Source: Euryarchaeota archaeon UBA89 (GTDB lineage: Archaea > Thermoplasmatota > Poseidoniia > Poseidoniales > Thalassarchaeaceae). Taken from it: a stretch of 30,035 bases of DNA. Shown here piece by piece: positions 22,574 to 30,035 of this stretch. Location of the stretch: NCBI GenBank assembly GCA_002495525.1, contig DAFS01000005.1, forward strand, positions 1 to 30,035, written 5' to 3'. The notes beneath the pieces are model-generated. The model saw only the letters and a list, made by a program, of their open reading frames with translations, searched no databases and was not told where the DNA came from. Every line of letters starts with the position of its first letter. Position 1 is the first letter of the stretch. A program made the translations under genes and the position numbers.

Positions 22574-24901
22574 ATGAGTGGCAGAAAGTCCGGTAAGACA
22601 TTTTTATCATTCTCAATTATTTCATTGTTTCTTTTTTCTCTCATTAGTATCTCCTCGGCTCAAATTGTAGCACCTGAAGGACCCGGAATAGAATGGGAGA
22701 AACCAGATAGTCATCGACTTTTTCTAAAAGGTGAGGCATCTTCTCCATTTCTTGATAATAATTGGAGTTCTTTAACTGGTCAACCTATTGGTTCGGTGGA
22801 GTTTCAAAAAACTGTAGGATTAACGAATCTGATTGATATTCAATCAGCACCATTGACTGAAGATCTAGATTTCAATGGTAATATTACCATTCATCTTTTT
22901 GCATCCCTAGATGTTGCAAATGATGGATGTAAGTTCACTAATGTCCTTCCGGGTTCGCCTTTGGGTTCTGAAACAAAATTCTCTGTTTCTCTTACATTAG
23001 GTAATAATCAAATTCTTTCCGATTCCCAAACTAATTCTGTTGTTATGGAAGAATCTTTTACGCTAGCTCATGAATTTTTAATTGATGCCAATAATGTTAA
23101 TGTGAGTCTTCTGAAAGGAGATTTAATCGGACTAAAAATCGATGTAATACATGACTGTGCTCAGACAGGAGTTTTGTGGTGGGACACATACGATGCAACT
23201 ACAGGAATAGAATTTAAAGGTGAATTAATTTATCCTGAGTTAGATCAGACAGTGGATCCCAATGGGATAATTAGAGTGGAGTTTACACCTAATTCCCCTT
23301 GGGGAAATGATCTCTATATTTCTCAAGTGTTAGAAGTTATTGGACCAGTGGAATGGGAAGATATGATACATGGAAATGCTGATGAAAATACTAGATTAGA
23401 TCATTTTGAATCACCTCATGGTATTAGAATTGATGAACTGAATCGCACTGTATTAGCTTGGTCATCTCAGAATCGACTTTCTGCAGGGAAGTACATGGTA
23501 GATAGTTGTTACAAACTATCTGATCAGGACCCTGGAGAAACTTGTGATTTGATAGGTGTTCTCAGATTTGAAGTTCTAGAACCAGAACCTTCTCTATTGA
23601 ACGGAACTTGGGCTGCTATTTTGATACCTCTAAGTATCATTTTTTGGGTTGCTATTTCAATGAAAGAAGCTTTACTTCCTCTGCCCGCTTATGGAGTGAT
23701 TCTATTACTTGCATTGACAACTTTGGGACCTGCCTTGGATTTACCTGATATTGATTTAGAAGAACCAAGATTTGAGGGTGCATCCCCATCGTTCTCATTG
23801 TATGAACATGGGGATGAACAACAGCTTTACGAATTTAGTGATTTATTATCAAATTATGATGCAATTGTAATTGGGCTCTTCACCCCAAGTTCTCCGAATG
23901 CTGAAATTCAGAGAGTTGATTTCGAAATTGCTCAGAAAGTGATTGATGACAATGTCGCCTTTATCCAAATTGCAACTGGGGAAGGCGTTAATAGCCTAGA
24001 TTTAGACAAATTAGTAAATCAAATTAATGGAAGTTGGCCCGTCTTAATTGACAATGCAGATTCATCAGTGGGGAAATCTTTCCCTAGTAGAGCTTCTGAC
24101 TCAGTTTTTGTTATTGATTCTGCAGGATTCATTTCGACTTGGAAGCCAGGGACAATGTCTTCTCAATCAATAGAAGATGCAGTTGAATCATCCTATCTCG
24201 GTTCAGGAAATCTACCTTTAGATCTACTAGGACTTATTTTTGGTACAACTTTCTTACCTCTAATAGTGCTAGCAATGCCAAGAGATGGAAAATATGAAGT
24301 TCCTAATTCTCCTCTTGTCCCTGGTGCAGGTTTAGTACTTACAATGTATTCTTCAAGTATTGGCTTTGCCTTGTGGGCATTACCAGTATCGTTGCTATCG
24401 ATATTAGGGCTTGGCTCTTACTGGCTTTATGTAGAAATCATACTGAGTTTGATATTAATTTATCATGGACTTTCAATGTTGCTTAGAGGCAGTATCAAAG
24501 AAACTGAAATCATTGGAAGATATTTTTATTCTAAATTACCTGAACCATATAGAGTTTGGTGGAAGGAAAATAAATTCTTAGATGATATGTACTTAGGTCT
24601 CTGGGTTGCATGGCTACTTTGGCTTAGAGCGCCAAATACAATACCTCAAGCTATCGGTGCAGTAGGAAGATCTGGATTGATTGGATTTTTAATTTGCATC
24701 ATATTCTTCCTTGGATATATGATAATGGCCGGTCTAGTGGTGATAATTTTTAAAACTACTTTAGCAATAATAGGGGATTTAACACGAATTTTGGGTTCAT
24801 TAACTGTTGGTTTGAGGCCACGAGCATGGGGATTAACATGTGCTATTCTTGGAATGTGGGTATTACTAAGCATAGTTACCGGGCCTTTGTTGATTAACTA
24901 A
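22574..24901 (+). CDS. Large membrane protein with cysteine-less thioredoxin-like domain
   Basis: A 775-residue exported/membrane protein. Residues 1-29 look like a signal peptide (basic start, hydrophobic core, SSAQ). Residues 30-340 form an extracytoplasmic, probably beta-rich region with few cysteines. Two membrane segments (about 344-362 and 372-390) are followed by a thioredoxin-like domain (about 401-540) with IVIGLFTPSSPNAEIQ where redox proteins carry CxxC, and FVIDSAGFISTW matching the later strand. The C-terminal 225 residues contain about six membrane helices. The domain therefore looks redox-inactive. I do not recognise the whole architecture. The ATG at 22574 is supported by the signal peptide. 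The gene follows DUF92 after 45 bp. Confidence 0.75.
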   Translation: MSGRKSGKTFLSFSIISLFLFSLISISSAQIVAPEGPGIEWEKPDSHRLFLKGEASSPFLDNNWSSLTGQPIGSVEFQKTVGLTNLIDIQSAPLTEDLDFNGNITIHLFASLDVANDGCKFTNVLPGSPLGSETKFSVSLTLGNNQILSDSQTNSVVMEESFTLAHEFLIDANNVNVSLLKGDLIGLKIDVIHDCAQTGVLWWDTYDATTGIEFKGELIYPELDQTVDPNGIIRVEFTPNSPWGNDLYISQVLEVIGPVEWEDMIHGNADENTRLDHFESPHGIRIDELNRTVLAWSSQNRLSAGKYMVDSCYKLSDQDPGETCDLIGVLRFEVLEPEPSLLNGTWAAILIPLSIIFWVAISMKEALLPLPAYGVILLLALTTLGPALDLPDIDLEEPRFEGASPSFSLYEHGDEQQLYEFSDLLSNYDAIVIGLFTPSSPNAEIQRVDFEIAQKVIDDNVAFIQIATGEGVNSLDLDKLVNQINGSWPVLIDNADSSVGKSFPSRASDSVFVIDSAGFISTWKPGTMSSQSIEDAVESSYLGSGNLPLDLLGLIFGTTFLPLIVLAMPRDGKYEVPNSPLVPGAGLVLTMYSSSIGFALWALPVSLLSILGLGSYWLYVEIILSLILIYHGLSMLLRGSIKETEIIGRYFYSKLPEPYRVWWKENKFLDDMYLGLWVAWLLWLRAPNTIPQAIGAVGRSGLIGFLICIIFFLGYMIMAGLVVIIFKTTLAIIGDLTRILGSLTVGLRPRAWGLTCAILGMWVLLSIVTGPLLIN

Positions 24902-25013
24902 CTAAATTTTAATTTCGAACATTTCACACCGAGAGCATCATAAGAGGGGTGTCTTTCGAAGGATTACCCTTGGGGGTATAGTATAACTTGGTAGTACAGC
25001 GGGCTCCAGTTGC

Positions 25014-25075
25014 ACGGGAATGACGACGAATAAGTGATCTGATGGTATTGATGACCAACTGGAGCACTGACCCGT
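25014..25075 (+). ncRNA. Box C/D guide RNA inside the tRNA-Trp intron (targets C34)
   Basis: Complete archaeal layout: stem ACGGG/CCCGT (25014-25018, 25071-25075), C box ATGACGA (25020-25026, one change from consensus), 12-nt guide, D' CTGA (25039-25042), 5-nt spacer, C' TTGATGA (25048-25054), 12-nt guide, D box CTGA (25067-25070). The D guide at 25056-25065 is perfectly complementary over 10 bases to 25003-25012 of the same precursor, spanning the anticodon. The fifth base before the D box (G25062) pairs with C34. This matches the known Haloferax volcanii system, in which the tRNA-Trp intron guides Cm34. The D' guide has no target that I can find in this tRNA. Confidence 0.9.
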
Positions 25076-25086
25076 CGCAACCCGAG

Positions 25087-25111
25087 AGCGTGCAATTGCC
25101 AAGTGCACGCT
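25087..25111 (+). repeat. Hairpin in the 3' part of the tRNA-Trp intron
   Basis: AGCGTGCA (25087-25094) and TGCACGCT (25104-25111) form a perfect 8-bp stem with a 9-base loop. It lies between the guide RNA and the 3' splice site and probably folds as a separate intron domain. Confidence 0.7.
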
Positions 25112-25239
25112 AAGCGGAAGATACCCGCTGATCTGGGTTCAAATCCCAGTGCCCCCACCACTTAATATCAATTATTTAGCTTATGATTTAGATACTACTA
25201 GGGGTAGGTTTGAAGGACAAATTATACCTGCCTTAACCC

Positions 25240-27342
25240 ATGGACAGGGGAGTCGTCGCAATTTTACTCGTATTGTTACTCATGGCACCATTAACTGGAA
25301 GTATTGCTGAAGGAGATAGTTATGATTATGATTCAAATGATTTCATATTAATTAATTCAGGTGAAACTACAGATATTCCACACCAAAAATCAATTCCCTG
25401 GGATATCTCAATTCCTTGGTGGGAGACTACAATGTTAGACTCCAACAGAGATGGAGTTCACGATTCTCTTGCTGATGAAACAGGAATAGTAAATCTTGGA
25501 ATATCGTATTCTAGAGATGTCAAAGAATCAGATATTGAATCACTTTCTCTAATGGGAATAAATGTTAATTTAGAATTACCATCCGTTGATGCACTTTTAA
25601 TTGGAGGAATTCATGTTGAAAAAATAGAACAAATTTCTAATCTTGATGGCGTAATCATGATTGAAAGATATGGTTCTGTAGTGTTCTATGGAGATATTCA
25701 GACACCTTCTGTCAAAGCCAAGAATTCCTCAGAGTATTCTCTAGGTGCATGGGATTTAGGTGTAAGTGGAAATGGCATGAATATCGCATTAGTAGATACT
25801 GGTGTGGATAATGAACACCCAGGTCTTAGCGATAAATTTGTCGCAGGTTATGATGCGGTTTGCTATGTTCATACTGATCCAACTTGTCTTCTTTCAAATC
25901 CTCTTAGAGAAGATGATGGTTCTTTCGATCCTGATGATGCTAATCAGCATGGAACCGCATGTATGGGTATGGCTAGTGCGACCGGTATTGAGGCAGATGG
26001 TAGCCAATCTGAATTCTATGGGGCCGCTCCGAATGCGACTTTGGTAGACATAAGAATCGGAACCGATGTAGGCGCCGGACCTTTTGAAAATTATCTTTTA
26101 GAACAGGAATTTTATGAATCTGCAATGAACGGTCTACAGTGGGTTATAGATCACCATGAAGATGCATGGCCAGGTGTTTCAGAAGAGTATTATGGTATTG
26201 ATATAATTTCTTTATCTTGGGGCATTACAAGCCATGAGAATGGTGGTTCTGATGGTTCAGATATGCATAGCCGTATTTTAGATGAAGCGATGGTTGAAGG
26301 AATTATAGTTTCAGTAGCTGCAGGAAATGATGGTCCTAATAACGATGGGCTTTCTGGAATGGGCTCTTCTGATCTTTCGGTAACTGTTGGAGCCACTGAT
26401 GATCAGAATACTGTAAATCGTGAAGATGATACAATTGCTGATTATTCATCTCGCGGTCCGAGGAAGGATAATGGTGATGGAAATCCTCTAAATGAGTTAA
26501 AACCAGAAATTAGTGCTCCAGGTTCTAATATAGTTCAGGCTGAAGGTTGCGTTACCAGTGGAGGATGCTCAAATTTAATCAATGATGCCTCAGATAATTC
26601 CTACACTGGTCGTGGTTCAGGAACTTCATATGCAACGCCTTCTGTTTCAGGAGTGATGGCACTTGTGTGGGAAGCAAATGAGAATCTAACCACAATGCAA
26701 CTCAAAGAAATTTTGAAACAAACTGCCGAGAGACGTGGTGAACCTAGTCTTCCAGAAGTCGACCCCTATTGGAATAGAGACTTTGGATTTGGAATGGTAG
26801 ATGCCTATGCTGCTACATTAATGGCCATCCATCTTAAAGAAACTGGAACTACTGAATTAGTTGATCCGGGAATTCAGAACCATCTAATATCGTTTAATGA
26901 TACTGATAATGTAAAACTCGTTGGACATTCTTGGAGTACATCAGGTTCTGTTGAATCTGTTAATTTTAGGATTGATGGTGGTGATTGGTTAGAAGCTAAT
27001 TTCAATTCCTCAATAGTTGAAGTAGGTCCAATAACTCCTTTTGAATGGTATGTTGAAGTTGATCCAAATAAATTTTCAAGTGGAACTCACACATTAGAAG
27101 TTATTGCGTTTTCATTATCTCAACAGTCACTCCCCATAGTTGTGCAATTTGAAAGCACTGTAGAGTCAACATCTACGTATGATTTCTCAAGTATGATATT
27201 TATCTTAATTGCAATAATTGGCATTATTTGGTTATCTATATTCTTATCAATTAGATTAGGTTATACTACAAGAATTTTAGATTTCTTATCTTTACTCAGG
27301 TCTGAAAATACTGTTCCTATTGATGCAGAAATAATTGAATAA
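25240..27342 (+). CDS. Subtilisin-like serine protease (S8), exported and membrane anchored
   Basis: Extracellular endopeptidase of 700 residues. Signal peptide at 1-24 (LLVLLLMAPLTGSIAEG), then a propeptide-like region, and the S8 catalytic domain with all three residues: Asp186 in ALVDTGVD, His237 in NQHGTA, and Ser463 in GTSYATPSVSG; the oxyanion Asn lies in VAAGNDGPN. The segment LDSNRDGVHDSLAD (about 66-79) looks like a calcium-binding, dockerin-like loop. A beta-sandwich-like C-terminal domain (about 550-645) is followed by one transmembrane helix (about 655-675) and a short cytosolic tail, so the protease probably stays on the cell surface. The ATG at 25240 is fixed by the signal peptide. 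Fits a protein-degrading marine heterotroph. Confidence 0.93.
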   Translation: MDRGVVAILLVLLLMAPLTGSIAEGDSYDYDSNDFILINSGETTDIPHQKSIPWDISIPWWETTMLDSNRDGVHDSLADETGIVNLGISYSRDVKESDIESLSLMGINVNLELPSVDALLIGGIHVEKIEQISNLDGVIMIERYGSVVFYGDIQTPSVKAKNSSEYSLGAWDLGVSGNGMNIALVDTGVDNEHPGLSDKFVAGYDAVCYVHTDPTCLLSNPLREDDGSFDPDDANQHGTACMGMASATGIEADGSQSEFYGAAPNATLVDIRIGTDVGAGPFENYLLEQEFYESAMNGLQWVIDHHEDAWPGVSEEYYGIDIISLSWGITSHENGGSDGSDMHSRILDEAMVEGIIVSVAAGNDGPNNDGLSGMGSSDLSVTVGATDDQNTVNREDDTIADYSSRGPRKDNGDGNPLNELKPEISAPGSNIVQAEGCVTSGGCSNLINDASDNSYTGRGSGTSYATPSVSGVMALVWEANENLTTMQLKEILKQTAERRGEPSLPEVDPYWNRDFGFGMVDAYAATLMAIHLKETGTTELVDPGIQNHLISFNDTDNVKLVGHSWSTSGSVESVNFRIDGGDWLEANFNSSIVEVGPITPFEWYVEVDPNKFSSGTHTLEVIAFSLSQQSLPIVVQFESTVESTSTYDFSSMIFILIAIIGIIWLSIFLSIRLGYTTRILDFLSLLRSENTVPIDAEIIE

Positions 27343-27379
27343 TGGAAGTCTACTATACATTCCTTTCATATCTCGGTGC

Positions 27380-28537
27380 ATGTGTCCGCAGGTCGTGGTG
27401 CGCTTCTCAGACAGAGCAAATAGTATTCGTCCAACAGGTGTTAGACGAATGTTTGATCTTGCTGGCGATGATGCAATACAGTTTGGTTTAGGAGAGCCAG
27501 ATTTTCAACCACCTGCAATTGCAATAAAGGCTTTCTCGAAGGCCATGGAAGATGGTAGGAACAAATATACTACTACCGCTGGTCTACCAGAATTAAGGAA
27601 GAAAATCGCTCAAACTTGGCACCATAGAGATTCTAACTTAGATGAAAGAAATGTATGTATCACCATGAGTGGAACCAACGCATTACTTGATATTTTTCTT
27701 GCATTAGTAAATCCTGGAGATAATGTGTTAATTCCAGAGCCTTACTTTCCGTTGTACCCTACTGATGTAGTTCTTTGTGGTGGTGAGGCAAATATGTATC
27801 CTTGCCATTTTGAGAATGGTTTTGTCCCAACAATCGAGGATTTAAAATCTCGTGTAAACGAGAATACTATAGCCATTCTTTACAATTTTCCTAGTAACCC
27901 AACAGGGGGGAATGTAACTGAAGAACAAAGAGATGCTCTTGTGCAGTTTGCTAAAGAAAATGATTTATGGCTGATTACAGATGAGGTTTATGATAAGATA
28001 GTATATGATACCGAACATGTCTCATTCCTAGGTGCCGGCTATGAAAAAGTGATAATGATTAATTCTTTTTCTAAGACATTTGCAATGACTGGGTGGAGAA
28101 TCGGTTACTTACTGTCTCCCGATTTAGAAGCGATGGGTCAATTGACAAAAATGCAGTATTATGTAACTGCTTGTAGTAATGATGCCATGCAGTATGCAGT
28201 TTTGGAAGCTTTAGAAAAAGCAAGTGATTATCCTGCAGAGATGTGTGCTGAATTTAAAAAGAGAAGAGATCTAATTTGCGGGAGGTTAAATTCAATGCCA
28301 AATGTTTCTTGTAACATCCCAACGGGTGCATTTTATGTTTTTCCAAAGTTCGATATTCCGGGTTATACAAGTGAACAATTGGCTATGAAAATGTTAGAGG
28401 GGGGAGTCCTATGTTCGCCAGGAACTGCATTCGGAACTGCAGGAGAGGGTCATCTTAGATTCGCTTATACAATTTGTCAAGATGATATTTCCAGAGGTAT
28501 GGATAGAGTCGAAGAAATTATTTCGAAATTGATTTAG
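27380..28537 (+). CDS. Pyridoxal-phosphate aminotransferase, class I (aspartate aminotransferase-like)
   Basis: Fold type I aminotransferase that moves amino groups between amino acids and 2-oxo acids. The opening FSDRANSIRPTGVRRMFDLA is typical of archaeal aspartate-aminotransferase-like enzymes; NFPSNPTGG, a DEVYDKIVY segment and NSFSKTFAMTGWRIGY with the PLP-binding Lys232 are intact, and the C-terminal LRFAYT carries the substrate carboxylate-binding Arg. Substrate preference (aspartate, alanine, aromatic) cannot be read. I start at ATG 27380 (385 aa); the frame extends back to a TTG at 27335 overlapping the protease, and GTGs near 27395 are alternatives. Confidence 0.93.
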   Translation: MCPQVVVRFSDRANSIRPTGVRRMFDLAGDDAIQFGLGEPDFQPPAIAIKAFSKAMEDGRNKYTTTAGLPELRKKIAQTWHHRDSNLDERNVCITMSGTNALLDIFLALVNPGDNVLIPEPYFPLYPTDVVLCGGEANMYPCHFENGFVPTIEDLKSRVNENTIAILYNFPSNPTGGNVTEEQRDALVQFAKENDLWLITDEVYDKIVYDTEHVSFLGAGYEKVIMINSFSKTFAMTGWRIGYLLSPDLEAMGQLTKMQYYVTACSNDAMQYAVLEALEKASDYPAEMCAEFKKRRDLICGRLNSMPNVSCNIPTGAFYVFPKFDIPGYTSEQLAMKMLEGGVLCSPGTAFGTAGEGHLRFAYTICQDDISRGMDRVEEIISKLI

Positions 28538-28545
28538 GCGTTAAT

Positions 28546-28764
28546 ATGAGTATCTTTCTATCATATGGCTCAGGCATTGTAACTCTAATTCTCTCTTGGT
28601 TCTTACTTAAGGATATACTTTATGCAAGTATTACTGTATTGATTTTTTCTTCATTATTTTTATATCTATATGGTCCAAATGCCATTGCCTTCTCTCTATG
28701 CTTATCTAATGGTTGGATTCTACTCAATACATTTATTGAACAGTTATTCCCGCTAAATGATTAA
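28546..28764 (+). CDS. Small hypothetical membrane protein, 72 aa
   Basis: Short hydrophobic protein with two or three membrane segments (about 3-20, 25-45 and 47-65), no recognised family. It starts with ATG 8 bp after the aminotransferase stop and ends overlapping the convergent membrane-protein gene by 4 bp; this exact fit between neighbours supports a real gene, but composition alone could arise by chance in AT-rich DNA. Confidence 0.5.
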   Translation: MSIFLSYGSGIVTLILSWFLLKDILYASITVLIFSSLFLYLYGPNAIAFSLCLSNGWILLNTFIEQLFPLND

Positions 28765-29852
28765 TCAAATAAATTGAATGGTACATCAATCATTCTTTCT
28801 TCATCGTCATCTTTTTTGTAAATATTAGAAGTGTCATAATTTCCTTCAATATGTTCATTTTTTTCTTCTTTTTGTACTCTTGCATTCTCATATCCTTTAG
28901 GTTCCGGAAGGCTCTGCTGAGATAGATTTTCTAGATTATCTTCTTTATCCTTCATCCATTGAGAAAGGCCATTCGATCCACCTAGTACACTAATTGTGGT
29001 GAATGCCGCCATCGGCAATACCGAAATTGCTACTAAAAAATCAATAATTGCCGTTTGTGGAACTTCTGCTTCAGGAGCTACGAAATTCAATATCATACCT
29101 TCTAATTGAACATCATGCCATTGGGAAATGTCTATCCCTAACGAAGTCAACGAGAATTGAAGTATTATTCTAGCACATGCCCATAAAATAATTACTGGAA
29201 GTATCCAAGAAATTTTAGTTATTCTCCATAGAATTTTCCTAAACATTGCAGCGAATTCAATAAATTGTAATGAGATAACTGGTTGTACTCTAAATGAAAC
29301 CCATAGACCGATCATATAACCAATCATACCTAATTCAAATGCACTATCTTTTCTTATCAAGTCTTCCGGAATTCCTTCCATAATTATCAGTGGAATTGAA
29401 ATTAATAGTACTTGCGAGGGAACTGCAAGTAATTGTAATCCTCCATGTACTGCAAATAATTCTGACTGATCATTCTTTATTCTTTTTGCAACTAATCTAC
29501 TCATTTTCCCATATGGACTCGAGTAAGCAGCCATTTTTGCTCTATCAATAAGTTCTGGGTCATATTTTCTTCTACTAAGCCCTACAGTGGCAATCCAACC
29601 TCCTCTTTCAACGACAGGTGATGGTCGATAACCTCCAATGATTAATGCCATAGCAAGACAAATAATTCCATAAGTTAATCCAGAAATTAGAATCCATTGA
29701 AATAATTCTGTTCTTATTGATATACCAAAATTTTCTCTATCTATCTCTATTAGATATGTTAGAGAGAAACCAACTATTGGGATTATTGTTATTTGAATAA
29801 GTAAAATTAGTGCCAATCCTAATCTATGAGAAAGACTGGCTCTACCCTCCAT
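28761..29852 (-). CDS. Hypothetical polytopic membrane protein, 363 aa
   Basis: No family is recognised. The protein has six to seven hydrophobic segments, a cytosolic loop rich in charged residues near 85-140 (RRKYDPELIDRAKMAAYSS), and a hydrophilic, acidic C-terminal tail of about 70 residues that is probably disordered. No catalytic or transporter motif stands out. I start at the ATG at 29852 (MEGRASLSHRLGLAL), followed by the first helix; the frame continues upstream to a TTG at 29870. Upstream (29853-30035) is AT-rich non-coding sequence. Confidence 0.75.
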   Translation of the reverse strand: MEGRASLSHRLGLALILLIQITIIPIVGFSLTYLIEIDRENFGISIRTELFQWILISGLTYGIICLAMALIIGGYRPSPVVERGGWIATVGLSRRKYDPELIDRAKMAAYSSPYGKMSRLVAKRIKNDQSELFAVHGGLQLLAVPSQVLLISIPLIIMEGIPEDLIRKDSAFELGMIGYMIGLWVSFRVQPVISLQFIEFAAMFRKILWRITKISWILPVIILWACARIILQFSLTSLGIDISQWHDVQLEGMILNFVAPEAEVPQTAIIDFLVAISVLPMAAFTTISVLGGSNGLSQWMKDKEDNLENLSQQSLPEPKGYENARVQKEEKNEHIEGNYDTSNIYKKDDDEERMIDVPFNLFD

Positions 29853-30003
29853 AATATGTACGCAACTCAATTAATGCATAAGTCCTTCATTGATAATTAT
29901 CTAAAGACATAGTTTTTATCACTATTTTTAATTATTCAATATATTCTCAAGTAAATTAGTTACGAACTTTTACCCCCAACCTTCTTACACGATTTCTATA
30001 CCG

Positions 30004-30015
30004 AACAATATTGTT
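30004..30015. promoter_or_regulatory. 12-bp perfect palindrome near the window end
   Basis: AACAATATTGTT is self-complementary. It follows a TATA-like stretch (TTTCTATACC) and precedes an ATG at 30020 that could start a gene leaving the window, so it might be an operator. A palindrome this AT-rich can also occur by chance. Confidence 0.25.
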
Positions 30016-30035
30016 AATCATGCGTATGCTAACTC

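Larger units (their letters stand above)
24972..25160 (+). tRNA. tRNA-Trp (CCA) with 113-nt intron
   Basis: Exon 1 is 24972-25009, exon 2 25123-25157, with CCA encoded at 25158-25160. Acceptor GGGGGTA/TGCCCCC, D stem GTAT/GTAC, anticodon stem GCGGG/CCCGC (24999-25003, 25124-25128), anticodon CCA at 25006-25008, T stem CTGGG/CCCAG. The intron is at the usual 37/38 site. A bulge-helix-bulge can be drawn: central helix C32-C35 with GAAG at 25117-25120 (one C-A mismatch at position 34), bulges AG|T and AT|A, and inner helix TGC (25011-25013) with GCG (25114-25116), so splicing joins G37 to A38. Confidence 0.93.

Noticed and set aside
24915..24960. TTCGAA-containing inverted repeat upstream of tRNA-Trp
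   Set aside because: TTCGAA is self-complementary and the rest of the arms do not pair well; no convincing hairpin or operator.
30020..30035. Possible start (ATGCGTATGC) of a further plus-strand gene
   Set aside because: Only 16 bases are in the window, so coding potential cannot be judged.
1..30035. CRISPR arrays, insertion sequences, phage or defence genes
   Set aside because: Looked for repeated spacer-like units, transposase or integrase motifs and terminal inverted repeats; none seen. The window is housekeeping and exported-protein genes.

Overview
The window looks like chromosomal DNA of an uncultured, AT-rich archaeon, most likely a marine planktonic Thermoplasmatota of the Marine Group II/III type. 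Archaeal markers are an ABCE1/RLI ribosome-recycling ATPase, a DRG GTPase with TGS domain, archaeal-type NadM, archaeal triosephosphate isomerase, a tiny eL41-like ribosomal protein, a tRNA-Trp with a bulge-helix-bulge intron, and box C/D guide RNAs. Features that fit a surface-ocean heterotroph are a eukaryote/bacterial-type (class II) glutamine synthetase, GrpE, TatC, exported subtilisin and alpha/beta-hydrolase proteins, a D-amino-acid oxidase, and two phytoene/squalene synthases. The lineage call is inference from gene content; no rRNA is present.

Layout. 1-2.3 kb: end of an Atg22/UMF1-type MFS transporter converging on tatC. 2.3-4.9 kb: drg (paired with tatC) diverges from an unknown gene plus nadM, with a 17-bp palindrome between them. 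4.9-13.9 kb: a long minus-strand block: sucC-sucD, squalene/phytoene synthase, phytoene synthase, ABCE1, grpE and a large lipoprotein with an alpha/beta-hydrolase domain. 13.9-15.7 kb: NDP-sugar pyrophosphorylase and triosephosphate isomerase on the plus strand. 15.7-17.4 kb (minus): eL41-like protein, tRNA-Arg(UCU), a membrane protein and a small zinc metallopeptidase. 17.4-19.7 kb: tRNA-Ala(GGC) and class II glutamine synthetase converging on D-amino-acid oxidase. 19.8-24.9 kb (plus): zinc-ribbon protein, a box C/D-like guide RNA, a PrsW-type protease, a DUF92 protein and a large membrane protein with a cysteine-less thioredoxin-like domain. 25-28.8 kb (plus): intron-containing tRNA-Trp, a subtilisin, an aminotransferase and a tiny membrane protein, meeting a minus-strand membrane protein.

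The strongest non-protein signals are two RNA-modification guides. The tRNA-Trp intron holds a complete box C/D RNA (C-12 nt-D'-5 nt-C'-12 nt-D) whose D guide pairs with the anticodon loop of its own precursor and places the fifth-nucleotide rule exactly on C34. A GC-rich island at about 20,051-20,115 has a kink-turn C/D core whose D guide pairs, over 12 positions with one G-U, with the conserved decoding-centre segment of 16S rRNA as I remember it, and points at the equivalent of E. coli C1402. The most unusual protein is ABCE1, whose normally near-invariant eight-cysteine Fe-S domain is heavily rewritten. I see no CRISPR array, insertion sequence, prophage or defence island.
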